Positions 1 through 10,525 of a stretch of 64,000 bases of DNA are shown here, one piece after another. The position numbers and the translations under genes are program-made. This DNA is from JBDHWI01 sp964590135 (GTDB taxonomy: Bacteria > Chloroflexota > Anaerolineae > J036 > Brachytrichaceae): assembly GCA_964590135.1 (NCBI GenBank), contig CAZPVX010000001.1, forward strand, positions 1 through 64,000, given 5' to 3'. The notes beneath the pieces are model-generated. The model made no database searches. It had not been told where the DNA came from and saw only the letters and a program-made list of their open reading frames with translations. How positions within the stretch are numbered: the stretch's first letter is position 1; the number at the start of each line of letters is the position of its first letter.

Positions 1-1151
1 CGCAGGGCGAGGAAGTCGTCGAGCTCCTGCTTCGTGTTGAAGGCCAGGCCATAGATGCGCTGGAGCATCGGGTTATGCTCATCGCCGCGCCAGTATGCGC
101 CGCTGCTCTGCGAGAGCTTGAACGAGTCCGGCGCGATCTCGCGCGTGTTGCTCACATGCGGCCCGCGACACAGATCCGTGAACGTGTCCTGCGTGTAGAC
201 GCTGATGATCGCGGATGGCCGATTTTCGTGCGCAGCTTGATCGCCGGCCTGCTCGCCATATTCATCTGCGCCCTTCGAAAGACCATCGATCAGTTCGAGT
301 TTGAACGGGTTGTCCTTGAACAGATCGCGCGCGCCGGCCTCGCTCACCTCACGGCGCGCAAAGTCCACATTTTTCGCCACGATCTCGCGCATTCGCCCTT
401 CGATCCTGTCCAGATCCTCCGGCGTGAAGGGCTTCGACACGGCGAAGTCATAGTAGAAGCCGTTTTCCACCGGCGGCCCAATCGTCGGCTTGGCATCCGG
501 GAAGAACTCCAGCACCGCCTCGGCCATGATGTGCGCGAGCGAGTGGCGCTTCTTGTAGAGCGCCAGCGGCATCTGCTTGCCCTTGCCATAGCTGATCATC
601 TCGCCGTCTTCAGCTTTGGATTGAGGGTTGTGAATTTGGCTTGCGCTCGCGGCATTCGCCGATTGAACGATGGGCGCAATGCGCGGATTGGCGGCCGCGA
701 TGTAATCGCTGGACTTGATCCACATGCTCTGGTCGAGGCGCGCGGCATTGAACACGATCTCGTCATTGGCAAGCAGGGATGGGTCGACCACCACCGGCAA
801 ATCCTCGCGGAACGAGAAGGGCAGGATCGTGCCGGCGACGCTGCCCGTCATCTCCTCGGCGATCTCCTGCGGCGCAAACGTGGCGTAGTCGCCGCTGAAC
901 AGCGCCTGCACTGCCTTCAGATCGAGCTTGGCATCCCCCGGGATGACGGCGATGCAGTAGCGGCGCTCCTTCTTGCCCAGCTTCACCATCACCACGATGC
1001 ACTTGGCGGCCTGCGATAGCGCATTGCCGCGCAATTGCGACACCACGTCCGTGCGTCCCTCCGGCGCGTGATCGACCAGCCGATACGACGCATTGCGCGC
1101 GTCCAGCAGCGAAATCAATTGTTGATAAGCACTGATTGCCTGCGTTGACAT
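1..1151 (-). CDS. thrS: Threonyl-tRNA synthetase with N-terminal YbaK-type editing domain (3' end beyond window)
   Basis: Charges tRNA-Thr in the cytoplasm. Residues about 1-165 match the YbaK/ProX trans-editing fold (CIVVMVKLGKK, VVVDPSLL, WIKSSDYI) and stand where the TGS domain normally sits. From about residue 190 comes the ThrRS second editing domain with its metal-type motif HSLAH, the block GPPVENGFYYDF and DLCRGPH. The class II catalytic core lies past the window edge. The ATG is preceded by GGAGGG, and a threonine T-box lies directly upstream, which supports both identity and start. The YbaK domain in place of TGS is unusual; it may clear mischarged tRNA in cis (inference). The family call is safe; the full architecture cannot be seen. 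Confidence 0.9.
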   Translation of the reverse strand, partial: MSTQAISAYQQLISLLDARNASYRLVDHAPEGRTDVVSQLRGNALSQAAKCIVVMVKLGKKERRYCIAVIPGDAKLDLKAVQALFSGDYATFAPQEIAEEMTGSVAGTILPFSFREDLPVVVDPSLLANDEIVFNAARLDQSMWIKSSDYIAAANPRIAPIVQSANAASASQIHNPQSKAEDGEMISYGKGKQMPLALYKKRHSLAHIMAEAVLEFFPDAKPTIGPPVENGFYYDFAVSKPFTPEDLDRIEGRMREIVAKNVDFARREVSEAGARDLFKDNPFKLELIDGLSKGADEYGEQAGDQAAHENRPSAIISVYTQDTFTDLCRGPHVSNTREIAPDSFKLSQSSGAYWRGDEHNPMLQRIYGLAFNTKQELDDFLAL

Positions 1152-1163
1152 GACTCCCTCCAA

Positions 1164-1483
1164 AAGAAAAACCCCTCGCCCACTACTGGGGCGAGGGGTT
1201 CTCGCGGTTCCACCCACATTGGAGTTTGGAGATCAGCGTTTGGTGATTGGGTTGAGCTACGCTCACACTCCAATCCCGCATCTCCAATCTCAACACTCCA
1301 TCTCGTTCGCTGTAACGGGCATCCCCGGCCGGCTTTGTGTTGGGCAACTGGCAGTCGCTCCTCCGTTTTCAGCCGGCGCTCGCGGATGGTGCATGGCTTC
1401 GTGCGCGCTGCGATGCTTTCACCAGGTTGCATCGCTCTCTGCTGCGGCAATCGAAGCCGGCGTGTTCCGCTCGTCGCTTTAGG
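1164..1483 (-). promoter_or_regulatory. T-box riboswitch, threonine-specific
   Basis: Read on the minus strand, the leader of the synthetase gene holds the conserved T-box core GGTGGAACCGCGA (complement of about 1202-1214), followed by a GC-rich hairpin (arms 1170-1182 and 1189-1200) and a U run, as expected for the terminator/antiterminator switch. The stem I landmarks AGAGAG and GGTGAAAG lie further 5'. A specifier-loop ACC, a threonine codon, lies at 1388-1390 (complement). Uncharged tRNA-Thr should stabilise the antiterminator and allow readthrough into thrS. The specifier assignment is by inspection without a folded model. Confidence 0.92.
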
Positions 1484-1489
1484 ATGCGC

Positions 1490-1495
1490 ATTATA
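1490..1495 (-). promoter_or_regulatory. -10 element of the T-box/thrS promoter
   Basis: The minus strand reads TATAAT here, seven to eight bases before the likely 5' end of the T-box leader. No strong -35 hexamer is visible at the usual distance (GGCAAA near 1513-1518 is weak). Confidence 0.6.
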
Positions 1496-1513
1496 AGACT
1501 GAAAACTGAGAAT

Positions 1514-1542
1514 TTGCCGGTTCATCGCCGGCACGCTATAAA
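1514..1542 (+). promoter_or_regulatory. Promoter of the YdjC-like gene
   Basis: TTGCCG (1514-1519) and TATAAA (1537-1542) are separated by 17 bases. Transcription would start near 1549, two or three bases before the ATG at 1552, so the message is probably leaderless. Confidence 0.6.
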
Positions 1543-1551
1543 CCGCGCTTG

Positions 1552-2442
1552 ATGAATCCCAATCCAGCCCTCAAGAAGCTTGGCTTTGCCGAGCGCGACC
1601 GCATCGTCATCATTCACACCGACGACATTGGCATGGCTCATGCCAGCTACGCCGCCTTCACCGACCTCTGGCAGGCCGGCATCATCTCCTCTGGCGCTGT
1701 CATGGTGCCCTGCCCGTGGTTTCCAAAGGTGGCCGCATATTGCCGCAGCGTCGCCGGCGTCGACATGGGCGTGCATATCACGCTCACCAGCGAGTGGGAC
1801 AACTATCGCTGGGGGCCGATTTCATCGCGTGAACCGCGCGCCGGCATGCTGGACGACGAAGGCTATTTCCCGCGCTCCTCGGCAGCCATCAAAGCCAGCG
1901 GCGACCCCGACGCTGTGCGACGCGAGATGGTCGCACAGGTCGAGCGTGCCATCGCCGCCGGCATCGATCCAACCCACGTCGACACACACATGGGATCGGT
2001 CTTCGATCCAAAGTTCTTTGCCGCCTATGTGCAACTAGCGCAGCAGTTTAAGCTGCCAGTGATGATTCCCAGGCTGGATGAAGCCGGCTTGCAGCGCTGG
2101 GGGTTTGCCGGCGCTGCAGCGCAGTGGGCGCTGGATACGCTGCGCGCGCTCGAAGAAGACAGCAACCTGCCGCTGATCGATCACATCGTGGGCATGCCGC
2201 TCGACAAGCCAGAGCAACGCTTGGAGCAGGTCTTCGCCGCCATCGACGCGCTGAAGCCGGGTCTCACGCACTTCATCATTCATCCCATGCTGGATACGCC
2301 CGAAGCGCGCGCGATCTCGCCCGATCTGCCGAATCGCATCGGCGACTACGAGACGTTCATGGACGAGCGCGTGCGGGATTACATTCAGAACGCCGGCGTC
2401 CACGTCATTGGCTACCGCGAATTGAAATCGCTGATGAATTGA
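1552..2442 (+). CDS. YdjC/ChbG-family carbohydrate deacetylase
   Basis: This 296-residue protein belongs to the YdjC/ChbG family, metal-dependent deacetylases of oligosaccharides. The metal-site segments are visible: HTDDIGM near residue 20, GVHITLTSEW near residue 75 and THVDTHMG near residue 140. No signal peptide is seen, so it is probably cytoplasmic. The ATG at 1552 was chosen because the -10 box lies only nine bases upstream; a TTG three bases earlier is also in frame. It stands alone between the divergent thrS leader and the convergent antiporter gene. The substrate is unknown; family membership is confident. Confidence 0.85.
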   Translation: MNPNPALKKLGFAERDRIVIIHTDDIGMAHASYAAFTDLWQAGIISSGAVMVPCPWFPKVAAYCRSVAGVDMGVHITLTSEWDNYRWGPISSREPRAGMLDDEGYFPRSSAAIKASGDPDAVRREMVAQVERAIAAGIDPTHVDTHMGSVFDPKFFAAYVQLAQQFKLPVMIPRLDEAGLQRWGFAGAAAQWALDTLRALEEDSNLPLIDHIVGMPLDKPEQRLEQVFAAIDALKPGLTHFIIHPMLDTPEARAISPDLPNRIGDYETFMDERVRDYIQNAGVHVIGYRELKSLMN

Positions 2443-2467
2443 ACGCATCGGGGTCGGATTTGCACGG

Positions 2468-2490
2468 GGCCGATCTGCGCGCGATCGGCC
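2468..2490. terminator. Hairpin between convergent genes
   Basis: A perfect inverted repeat (GGCCGATC with GATCGGCC around a seven-base loop) lies in the 100-base gap between the deacetylase and antiporter stop codons. It lacks a clear U run, so a terminator role is inferred from position. Confidence 0.4.
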
Positions 2491-2542
2491 TGACCTTCTC
2501 TCCATTACCAGCACACCGTTCAGTTCATATCGTTCGCATGGG

Positions 2543-4543
2543 TCAAACACCCGATTCCTGGGCAAGCAATTGTCCAGCCTGCGCCACCTGATTGGCGTCT
2601 CCGATCAGCCCAACCATGTCGCCGGCGCGAAAAACGGTCGCCGACTTGGGGTTGGCAATCACCTGTCCATCGCGCAGGATGGCGATGATGGAAGCGTCGG
2701 TGCGCTCGCGGATACGCGCCTCGACCAGTGTGTGATTGACGACGGCGCTGGCATCGCTCAGCGTAACCCAGGCGATCTCCATCCCACGCACGGTGCGCAG
2801 CAGTTGATCCAGCACGCGGCGCTCCTCCGGCGATGAGATGGCGGTGTTGTATTGGTCGTGGCGCACGGCATCGGTGTATTGCTGCACGTCCAGCATGGGA
2901 TAGCCCAGCGCCAGCAACGTCATGCGCAACACCTCCAGCCCGCCCTCCAGCTCAGGATAGATCACGTCGCGCGCGCCAAGTTCGGCCAGCGACGCCACGC
3001 CGGATTGCGAGGAAGCGCGCGCGATGATCGGCAGGTTCGGCGCTTTTTGGCGCGCGCCGGCCACGATTATCTCGGCAGCCGCTTCGTCGGGAATCGTGAC
3101 CACCAGTGCGCGGGCGCGTTCCAGGCCGGCGTGCGAGAGCACCTCGGAGTTCGCTGCGTCGCCGAACAGCGTCGGCACACCCTGCTGTTCGAACTCGGTT
3201 GCGCGCGGCGCATCCATCTCGACCACGAGCAGAGGGATCTCCAGCTGCTTCAAGATGCTGACGATGTGCTGGCCGACGCGCCCGTAGCCGACGATCACCA
3301 CATGATTGGCGAGCTTCTCTGTTGGCAATTGCGGTGTTGGGCCATGCCGGTCTAGCAGCCGCCACAATGCTGGCGCACGCCGGAGCAGGGATTCAACCGG
3401 CGAAATGGCGCGGAACATCAGCGGGTTCACCAGGATGGAGAGCAACGCGCCGGCGAGGATGAGCGAATACTGGTCCTGGGTGAGCACGCCCAGCGACACG
3501 CCGGCCTGCCCCAGGATGAATGAGAACTCGCCGATCTGACTGAGGCCGGCCGCCACGACCAGCATCGTCCGGGCCGGTCGAGGGAAGAACGCGCCCAGCA
3601 ATACCGTGATGACGAACTTGCCGAGCACGATCAGCACGGTCAGCGCGAGCACGTGTCCCGCATTCGCAATGAGGTAGCTGACGTTGACCAACATGCCGAC
3701 CGAGACGAAGAAAAGCACCGAAAATGTCTCGCGGAAGGGTGCGACCTCGGCCCCAACCTGATGGCTGACGGATGACTCGCCGATGACGATTCCGGCCAGG
3801 AAAGCGCCCAGCGCCAATGACACGCCAAACAATTCAGCCGAACCGACTGCGGTGCCCAGCGCCAGCGCGACGACGGCCAGAATAAACAACTCACGTGAGC
3901 GGGTGTGCACGATGCGCATGAACAGCCACGGCACGAAGCGCGCGCCCACGAACAGCATCAGCCCGACGAACACAGCCGCGCTCAACAGCGCGCTGCCAGC
4001 CGTGACAAGCGGGTTTCCCCCTTGATTGCCAAACAACGCCGGCATCAGCACCAGAATGAATACTGTTGCCAGGTCTTCCAGCACCAGCCAGCCGACGGCG
4101 ACCTTGCCATGCGATGTATTCAACAACCCGTTGTCCATCAAGCCGCGCAGCAACACCACCGTGCTGGCCACAGAGATGGCCAGACCCAGCACCAATCCAG
4201 CCGACGTGCTCCAACCCCACAGTTGAGTCATGGCGAAACCCAGAATGGTGGCGATCAACGTCTGTGCGATGGCGCCGGGGATGGCCGTATCGCGCACGGC
4301 CCACAAATCGCGAAGTGAGAAATGCAGTCCGACGCCGAACATCAGGAAGATCACGCCCAATTCGGCCAGTTGACTGATCGTCTCGGTATCGCCTACGAAG
4401 CCGGGGGTGAATGGCCCGATGACAATGCCGGCCAGGATGTAGCCAATGATCGTCGGCAGGCCGACGCGGCGAGCGACCAACCCGCCAACAAACGCGGCTA
4501 CCAGCGCAACCGCGATGTTGATCAACAAGGGCAGTTCAGTCAT
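2543..4543 (-). CDS. Kef-type potassium/proton antiporter with RCK domains
   Basis: A 666-residue monovalent cation:proton antiporter of the CPA2 group (KefB/YbaL-like), located in the cytoplasmic membrane. Residues 1-390 form about twelve hydrophobic helices typical of the Na/H exchanger fold. A TrkA-N (RCK) nucleotide-binding domain follows, with the Rossmann motif GYGRVG near residue 418. The last 80 residues form a TrkA-C ligand domain. Length and order match the family. The neighbours are not obviously related. The next gene on this strand lies 161 bases upstream, so it is probably transcribed alone. Confidence 0.9.
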   Translation of the reverse strand: MTELPLLINIAVALVAAFVGGLVARRVGLPTIIGYILAGIVIGPFTPGFVGDTETISQLAELGVIFLMFGVGLHFSLRDLWAVRDTAIPGAIAQTLIATILGFAMTQLWGWSTSAGLVLGLAISVASTVVLLRGLMDNGLLNTSHGKVAVGWLVLEDLATVFILVLMPALFGNQGGNPLVTAGSALLSAAVFVGLMLFVGARFVPWLFMRIVHTRSRELFILAVVALALGTAVGSAELFGVSLALGAFLAGIVIGESSVSHQVGAEVAPFRETFSVLFFVSVGMLVNVSYLIANAGHVLALTVLIVLGKFVITVLLGAFFPRPARTMLVVAAGLSQIGEFSFILGQAGVSLGVLTQDQYSLILAGALLSILVNPLMFRAISPVESLLRRAPALWRLLDRHGPTPQLPTEKLANHVVIVGYGRVGQHIVSILKQLEIPLLVVEMDAPRATEFEQQGVPTLFGDAANSEVLSHAGLERARALVVTIPDEAAAEIIVAGARQKAPNLPIIARASSQSGVASLAELGARDVIYPELEGGLEVLRMTLLALGYPMLDVQQYTDAVRHDQYNTAISSPEERRVLDQLLRTVRGMEIAWVTLSDASAVVNHTLVEARIRERTDASIIAILRDGQVIANPKSATVFRAGDMVGLIGDANQVAQAGQLLAQESGV

Positions 4544-4704
4544 GAGCTGCCTCCAACGCTGCTTCGCCGGCGCCGAAGGGATGAATGACTGCAGGGCGGG
4601 TGCCAGGATGTGGCGCTAAGTCTATTCGAGAGGATGCGAATGCGAGGTGGGGATGCCAATTTAACATACCCTATTCTATTGAAAACACGCCCAGCGCTTG
4701 CCGC

Positions 4705-5430
4705 TCAATTCATCGCCTTGAAGGCCTCGTTCTCCACCCACACCTTGTTCGCCAGCTCTGCGCCGATGACGTGCTCGTCGTGAAAGCTGCCGTTGGCGAC
4801 CTTCACCCGCAGCGGGCCGGCGAATGGCGCGCGCGACACCAACTGGATCGACACGCCGGGCTTGATGTTGAGCGAGGCAAGATAGCGCAGCATGTCGCCA
4901 TCGTGCGATGACACGCGGCCTACCATGCCTTGCATTCCATCGCTGAGATCCGACAGTGACAGCGAGGGAATGAGCTTTACCGAGCCATCGCGCCCCGGGA
5001 TGGGGTCGCCGTGCGGGCATCGCTCAGGCATATCCAGTTGCGCATACATGCGGTCAACCAATTCGTCGTCGAGATGATTGCTGGCCTGCGCGGCGATGGG
5101 ATACACCTGATCCCACGTGTAGCCGAGCTTTTGCACCAGATACACCTCGAAGATGCGGCGCTTGCGGATCGATTTCAACGCGATGCGATCGCCGGCGTCG
5201 CTCAGCACCAGGCCGCATGCACCTTCGCGGCGCAACATGCCCTGCCGCACCAACCGCTGCGCCATGCGCGAAACCGCCGGCGGAGAGACATTCAGCCGCT
5301 CGGCCAGCGCGCGCAAAGACACGCGCCCAGCCTCAAGCGACTCCAGATACGTTTCCCCCAGAAAATCCTGAACGACCGTGCTGACCTTCACGGGTGGTTT
5401 CATTCCTTTCACAACCGTTCGCTTGCTCAT
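4705..5430 (-). CDS. DtxR/MntR-family metal-dependent repressor with FeoA-like C-terminus
   Basis: This 241-residue DNA-binding regulator has an N-terminal winged helix (LRALAERLNVSPPAVSRMAQRL, about residues 40-62). A metal-binding dimerisation segment follows, with candidate ligands in HLDDELVDRMY and the motif ERCPHGDPIP. The last 75 residues form an SH3-like FeoA domain. The family represses iron or manganese uptake genes when metal is bound. It is divergent from the MacAB-like export operon across a 234-base gap, so it may regulate that operon or itself, but no operator could be identified. Confidence 0.88.
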   Translation of the reverse strand: MSKRTVVKGMKPPVKVSTVVQDFLGETYLESLEAGRVSLRALAERLNVSPPAVSRMAQRLVRQGMLRREGACGLVLSDAGDRIALKSIRKRRIFEVYLVQKLGYTWDQVYPIAAQASNHLDDELVDRMYAQLDMPERCPHGDPIPGRDGSVKLIPSLSLSDLSDGMQGMVGRVSSHDGDMLRYLASLNIKPGVSIQLVSRAPFAGPLRVKVANGSFHDEHVIGAELANKVWVENEAFKAMN

Positions 5431-5664
5431 CAGATTGGACGATTATTACACAGGCGCGCCTTATTTTTGTCATCTGGATTTCATCTGAGGAAACGACAAT
5501 GCATCCGGTGCGAAGAAAACAGTTGAAACACAAATATTTCGTAGCCTAATCACTTTAATGCGATGCTAATGACAAGCGCATAGAATCGCACCTCGCCATC
5601 CATCATATTCGAGCGGGATGGCGCTGAAGCACGCCGGCAGCGAGCCGGCCGCAAACTCAAGATC

Positions 5665-7173
5665 ATGAAGCACACCTGCAACTCCAAGGCTCGCCTTGCC
5701 AGCACCGCCGGCGCATTGCTGATCGGCGCTGCGCTCCTCACCGCCTGCGCCCAGCCCGGCACAACCAACAACACAAACACCCAGCGCAGCGCCACACTCA
5801 CAGAGGGCGCGCTCACGGCCACCGTCAACGCCACCGGCAACATCGAGCCAGAGTCGGAGGTGCGCCTGAACTTCCAGCAAGCCGGCACGGTGGCCGAAGT
5901 GTTTTTCGAGGAGGGCGCGGCAGTGAAGAAGGGCGACGTGATCGCCAGGCTGGACACAACTGACCTTGAGTTGGCGTTGGCGCAAGCACAGGCGCAACTC
6001 GACAACGCTAAGGGCGCGCTGGCCACCGCGCAGAACGCAGTTGAAAACGCGCATGCCGCCGAGATCATTGCCGGCGCAAATTTCAGCCGCACGGTGTCGG
6101 GTGCGCGGCCGGCGGATGTGACCGCCGCAAAAGCCGCGCTAGACGCAGCGCAGGCCAATCTCGACAAGCTGCTGGCCGGCCCCACCGCCAACGATCTGGC
6201 GCAGGCCGAAGCGCAACTGCGCAACGCCGAGGCCGCATTGAAGCAGGCGCAATCAGCCTACGACCGCGCCTTCGCCGTCAACCCCGCCGGTATTGGCGGG
6301 TCGCCGGCGGCGCTGCAACTGGAACAGGCCACCAACAACTACAACGCCGCAAAGGCAGCCTTCGACAAGGCCGCGCTCGGCGCAGACAGCGCGCAGATCA
6401 AAGCCGCGCAGCAGCAGGTCGAAAATGCCCGCGCCGCCTACGACAAGGTGGTTCGCCCCGCGCGCCAGTTCGATCTCGATCAGGCGCAGGCACAGATCGA
6501 GCAGGCGCAACTCGGCTCAAAGAACGCCCAGCAGCAGGTGACGAGCGCACAGAACCAGATCAAGCTGGCCGAGATCACGGTGAAGCAGGCGCAGCGCCGG
6601 CTCGACCAGGCATCGCTCGTTTCGCCCATCAGCGGCCGCATTTCGGCACTAAACTTGAAGGCCGGCGAGTTGACTGCGGCGAGCGCTGCGCAGCCGGCGG
6701 CGATCATCGTCGACACATCACAGTTCCACATCGACATCACCGTCGATGAGATCGACATCGCCAAGGTTAAGGAAGGCATGGAAGTGGTCGTCACGCTCGA
6801 CTCGCTGCCCGGCGTGGAGGTGAAGGGCAAAGTGATGCGCATCTCACCAACATCGAAGACAGTCAACGGCGTGGTGTCATATGAGGTGCGGGTGGCGGTG
6901 GACTCTGCCAACGCCGATCTACGCAGCGGCATGACGGCCAATGCCTCGATCATTCTGGACAAGCGCGAGGGCGTGCTGCTCGCGCCGAACTGGGCCGTGC
7001 GCCGCGACCGCGCCAACGGCAAAAGCTTCCTCACCTTGCAGGAAGGCAGCGCCACGCGCGAGGTGGAGGTGACCACCGGCCTGCGCAACGATTCCTTCAG
7101 CGAAATCCTGTCGGGCGCACATGCCGGCGATGTGGTAGTTGCGCCGCGCACGCAGGGTTTGCTGGGGCAGTAG
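5665..7173 (+). CDS. MacA/HlyD-family periplasmic adaptor lipoprotein
   Basis: A 502-residue membrane-fusion adaptor for an ABC exporter. It starts with a lipoprotein signal peptide (LLTAC, lipidated Cys near residue 28). A barrel-sandwich half motif lies near residues 50-100 (VNATGNIEPESEVRLNF, VKKGDVIARLD). A long Ala/Gln-rich coiled coil covers about residues 105-310, and the second half (SPISGRI, LKAGELTAAS) and a beta-barrel domain follow. The coiled coil is longer than in typical MacA. It is the first gene of a four-gene operon with the ATPase and two permeases, only five bases ahead of the ATPase gene. Confidence 0.88.
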   Translation: MKHTCNSKARLASTAGALLIGAALLTACAQPGTTNNTNTQRSATLTEGALTATVNATGNIEPESEVRLNFQQAGTVAEVFFEEGAAVKKGDVIARLDTTDLELALAQAQAQLDNAKGALATAQNAVENAHAAEIIAGANFSRTVSGARPADVTAAKAALDAAQANLDKLLAGPTANDLAQAEAQLRNAEAALKQAQSAYDRAFAVNPAGIGGSPAALQLEQATNNYNAAKAAFDKAALGADSAQIKAAQQQVENARAAYDKVVRPARQFDLDQAQAQIEQAQLGSKNAQQQVTSAQNQIKLAEITVKQAQRRLDQASLVSPISGRISALNLKAGELTAASAAQPAAIIVDTSQFHIDITVDEIDIAKVKEGMEVVVTLDSLPGVEVKGKVMRISPTSKTVNGVVSYEVRVAVDSANADLRSGMTANASIILDKREGVLLAPNWAVRRDRANGKSFLTLQEGSATREVEVTTGLRNDSFSEILSGAHAGDVVVAPRTQGLLGQ

Positions 7174-7178
7174 GTCAC

Positions 7179-7958
7179 ATGATCGATACATTCACCAGCC
7201 CTGCGACGAATGGCAAACATGCAGCCATCCGCGAGGGTGCTGCGCTCACCCCCGTCATCGACATCGCCGGCATCACGAAGATTTACACGATGGGCGACAT
7301 CGAGGTGCCGGCGCTGCAAGGGGCGACGCTGAAGATCTACCCGGGTGAGCTGGTCGCCATCATGGGGCCGTCCGGCTCTGGCAAATCCACGTTGATGAAC
7401 ATCCTCGGCTGTCTTGACCAGCCGACCAGCGGGCGCTACCAGCTTGACGGCGTGGATGTCGAAAAGCTCAACGACAACCAGTTGGCCGAGATCCGCAACA
7501 GGAAGATCGGCTTTGTGTTCCAGTCGTTCAACTTGCTGCGGCGCACATCTGCCATCGACAACGTCGAGCAGCCGCTGATCTACGCCGGCGTCGGCACAAA
7601 GGAGCGCCGAGCACGCGCCGCGCGCGCGCTGGAGCAGGTCGGCCTCGGCGACCGCCTGAAGCATCACTCGAACGAATTGTCGGGCGGCCAACAGCAACGC
7701 GTCGCCATCGCGCGCGCGCTCGTCACCAACCCGGCCATCATCCTGGCCGACGAGCCAACCGGCAATCTCGATTCAAAGAGTGGCGCCGAGATCATGTGCA
7801 TCTTCCAGCGGCTGAACGAAGAGAGCGGCAACACAGTGATCTTCGTCACGCACGACCAACGCATCGCCGAACACACGCGGCGGGTTGTTCGCATCGCAGA
7901 TGGCTGCATCGTCGGCGATGAGCCCGTACGCAATCAGATCATGGCCTGTGCCGGATGA
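7179..7958 (+). CDS. MacB/LolD-type ABC transporter ATPase
   Basis: A 259-residue cytoplasmic ATPase that powers the adaptor and FtsX-type permeases encoded beside it. It has Walker A GPSGSGKST near residue 63, the signature LSGGQQQR near residue 167, Walker B ILADEPT and the switch histidine in VTHDQ. The first 25 residues are extra relative to LolD, and an internal start is possible. This family drives mechanotransmission export of peptides, antibiotics or lipoproteins rather than import. The substrate cannot be read from the sequence. Confidence 0.92.
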   Translation: MIDTFTSPATNGKHAAIREGAALTPVIDIAGITKIYTMGDIEVPALQGATLKIYPGELVAIMGPSGSGKSTLMNILGCLDQPTSGRYQLDGVDVEKLNDNQLAEIRNRKIGFVFQSFNLLRRTSAIDNVEQPLIYAGVGTKERRARAARALEQVGLGDRLKHHSNELSGGQQQRVAIARALVTNPAIILADEPTGNLDSKSGAEIMCIFQRLNEESGNTVIFVTHDQRIAEHTRRVVRIADGCIVGDEPVRNQIMACAG

Positions 7959-7976
7959 ACCACGCCCTGTCAGCAG

Positions 7977-9227
<1,251 letters not shown>

Positions 9228-9232
9228 AGAAG

Positions 9233-10507
9233 ATGTTTACCGAAAACGTCAAGGTTGCCACCCGCGCGCTGACTGCCAACAAATTGCGCAGCGTGCTGAC
9301 GACGCTGGGCATCATCATCGGCGTGACCAGCGTGATCGCGCTGTTATCCATCGGCAACGGCGTGCAACAGTTCATCACGCGCCAGTTCGAAGGGCAGGGC
9401 TCGAACCTGGTGTTCGTGCTGCCGGCGCGCATCGAGCAGGGTGGCGCGAGTCGCGCCGGCTTCCGCGCCATGCAGCCCGGCGCGCGCTCCGGCACCGCGC
9501 TGTCGCTCACACAGGGCGATGCTGATGCGCTGAATGACAAGACGCGTGTGCCGGATGCTGCATTCATCGCGCCGGTGGTGAGCGGCAGCGGCAAGGCGCA
9601 GGCCGGCGACAACCGCTACGAGACACGCGTGCGCGGCACCGTGGCTGAGTATCGCCAACTCAACAACCCGACGCTGCTGTATGGCCGCTATATGACCGAC
9701 GAAGAGGTGAAAGGCGGCTCGCGTGTGGCGGTGCTGGGCAGCGTGGTCTATCACAAGCTTTTTCCGAACGGCGGCGACCCCACCGGCGAGGACGTCCGCA
9801 TCAACGGCGTTCCATTTCGCGTGATCGGCGTGCTGGCCGAGCGCACCGGCGGCACCACCGGCGGCGACGATGACATCATCACCATGCCCATCACCGCTGC
9901 GCGCGACCGGCTCTTCCCCCAGCGCAACGCCAAGGGCGAGGAACTGGCCGGCGTCATTTTGATTCAAGCTGTTGCACCAGACCGCATCGATGCTGTGACA
10001 GAACAGGCAACGGATCTGCTGCGCGAGCGGCACGACATCCTGTATGCCGGCGAGGATGACTTCACCATTGCCTCACAGCGCGACCTGCTGAATACGATTG
10101 GCGCAGTCACCGGCGCAATCACGGTGTTCCTTGCAGCCATCGCCAGCATCTCACTCTTCGTCGGCGGCATCGGCATCATGAATATCATGCTGGTCAGTGT
10201 GACCGAGCGCACCCGCGAGATCGGCCTGCGCAAGGCCATCGGCGCGCGGCGCAGCGTCATCCTGATGCAGTTTCTGATCGAGTCGGTGGTGCTGTCGCTG
10301 CTCGGCGGCGTGATCGGCATCCTGTTCGGCGTGGGATTGGCAAACCTGGTGGCCTTGTTTTCGCAGGGTCAGTTTGTCGCGCTGGTGACGCCGGATGCAG
10401 TGCTGTTGGCAGTTGGCTTCTCCATCGCCGTCGGCGTCATCTTCGGCGTGTATCCCGCCTGGCGCGCATCGCAACTCAGCCCGATCGAGGCGCTGCGCTA
10501 CGAGTAG
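9233..10507 (+). CDS. FtsX/MacB-type ABC permease (second copy)
   Basis: A 424-residue paralogue of the preceding gene with the same four-helix layout, the same GGIGIMNIMLVSVTERTREIG block and the same end (PAWRASQLSPIEALRYE). Its extracytoplasmic domain differs most, with a Gly/Arg/Ser-rich stretch near residues 70-90. Together the two permeases probably form the membrane core of the exporter with the ATPase and adaptor upstream. It ends 18 bases from the convergent MFS gene, with no obvious terminator. Confidence 0.9.
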   Translation: MFTENVKVATRALTANKLRSVLTTLGIIIGVTSVIALLSIGNGVQQFITRQFEGQGSNLVFVLPARIEQGGASRAGFRAMQPGARSGTALSLTQGDADALNDKTRVPDAAFIAPVVSGSGKAQAGDNRYETRVRGTVAEYRQLNNPTLLYGRYMTDEEVKGGSRVAVLGSVVYHKLFPNGGDPTGEDVRINGVPFRVIGVLAERTGGTTGGDDDIITMPITAARDRLFPQRNAKGEELAGVILIQAVAPDRIDAVTEQATDLLRERHDILYAGEDDFTIASQRDLLNTIGAVTGAITVFLAAIASISLFVGGIGIMNIMLVSVTERTREIGLRKAIGARRSVILMQFLIESVVLSLLGGVIGILFGVGLANLVALFSQGQFVALVTPDAVLLAVGFSIAVGVIFGVYPAWRASQLSPIEALRYE

Positions 10508-10525
10508 GCTCCAGCCTGCTCCAGC

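Noticed and set aside
75..1019. Long open frame (314 codons) on the plus strand
   Set aside because: It lies opposite the threonyl-tRNA synthetase, reads as an Arg/His-rich sequence with no family likeness, and is a product of GC-rich codon use.
6480..7697. 405-codon minus-strand frame across the adaptor and ATPase genes
   Set aside because: It spans two recognised plus-strand genes and changes character at their border.
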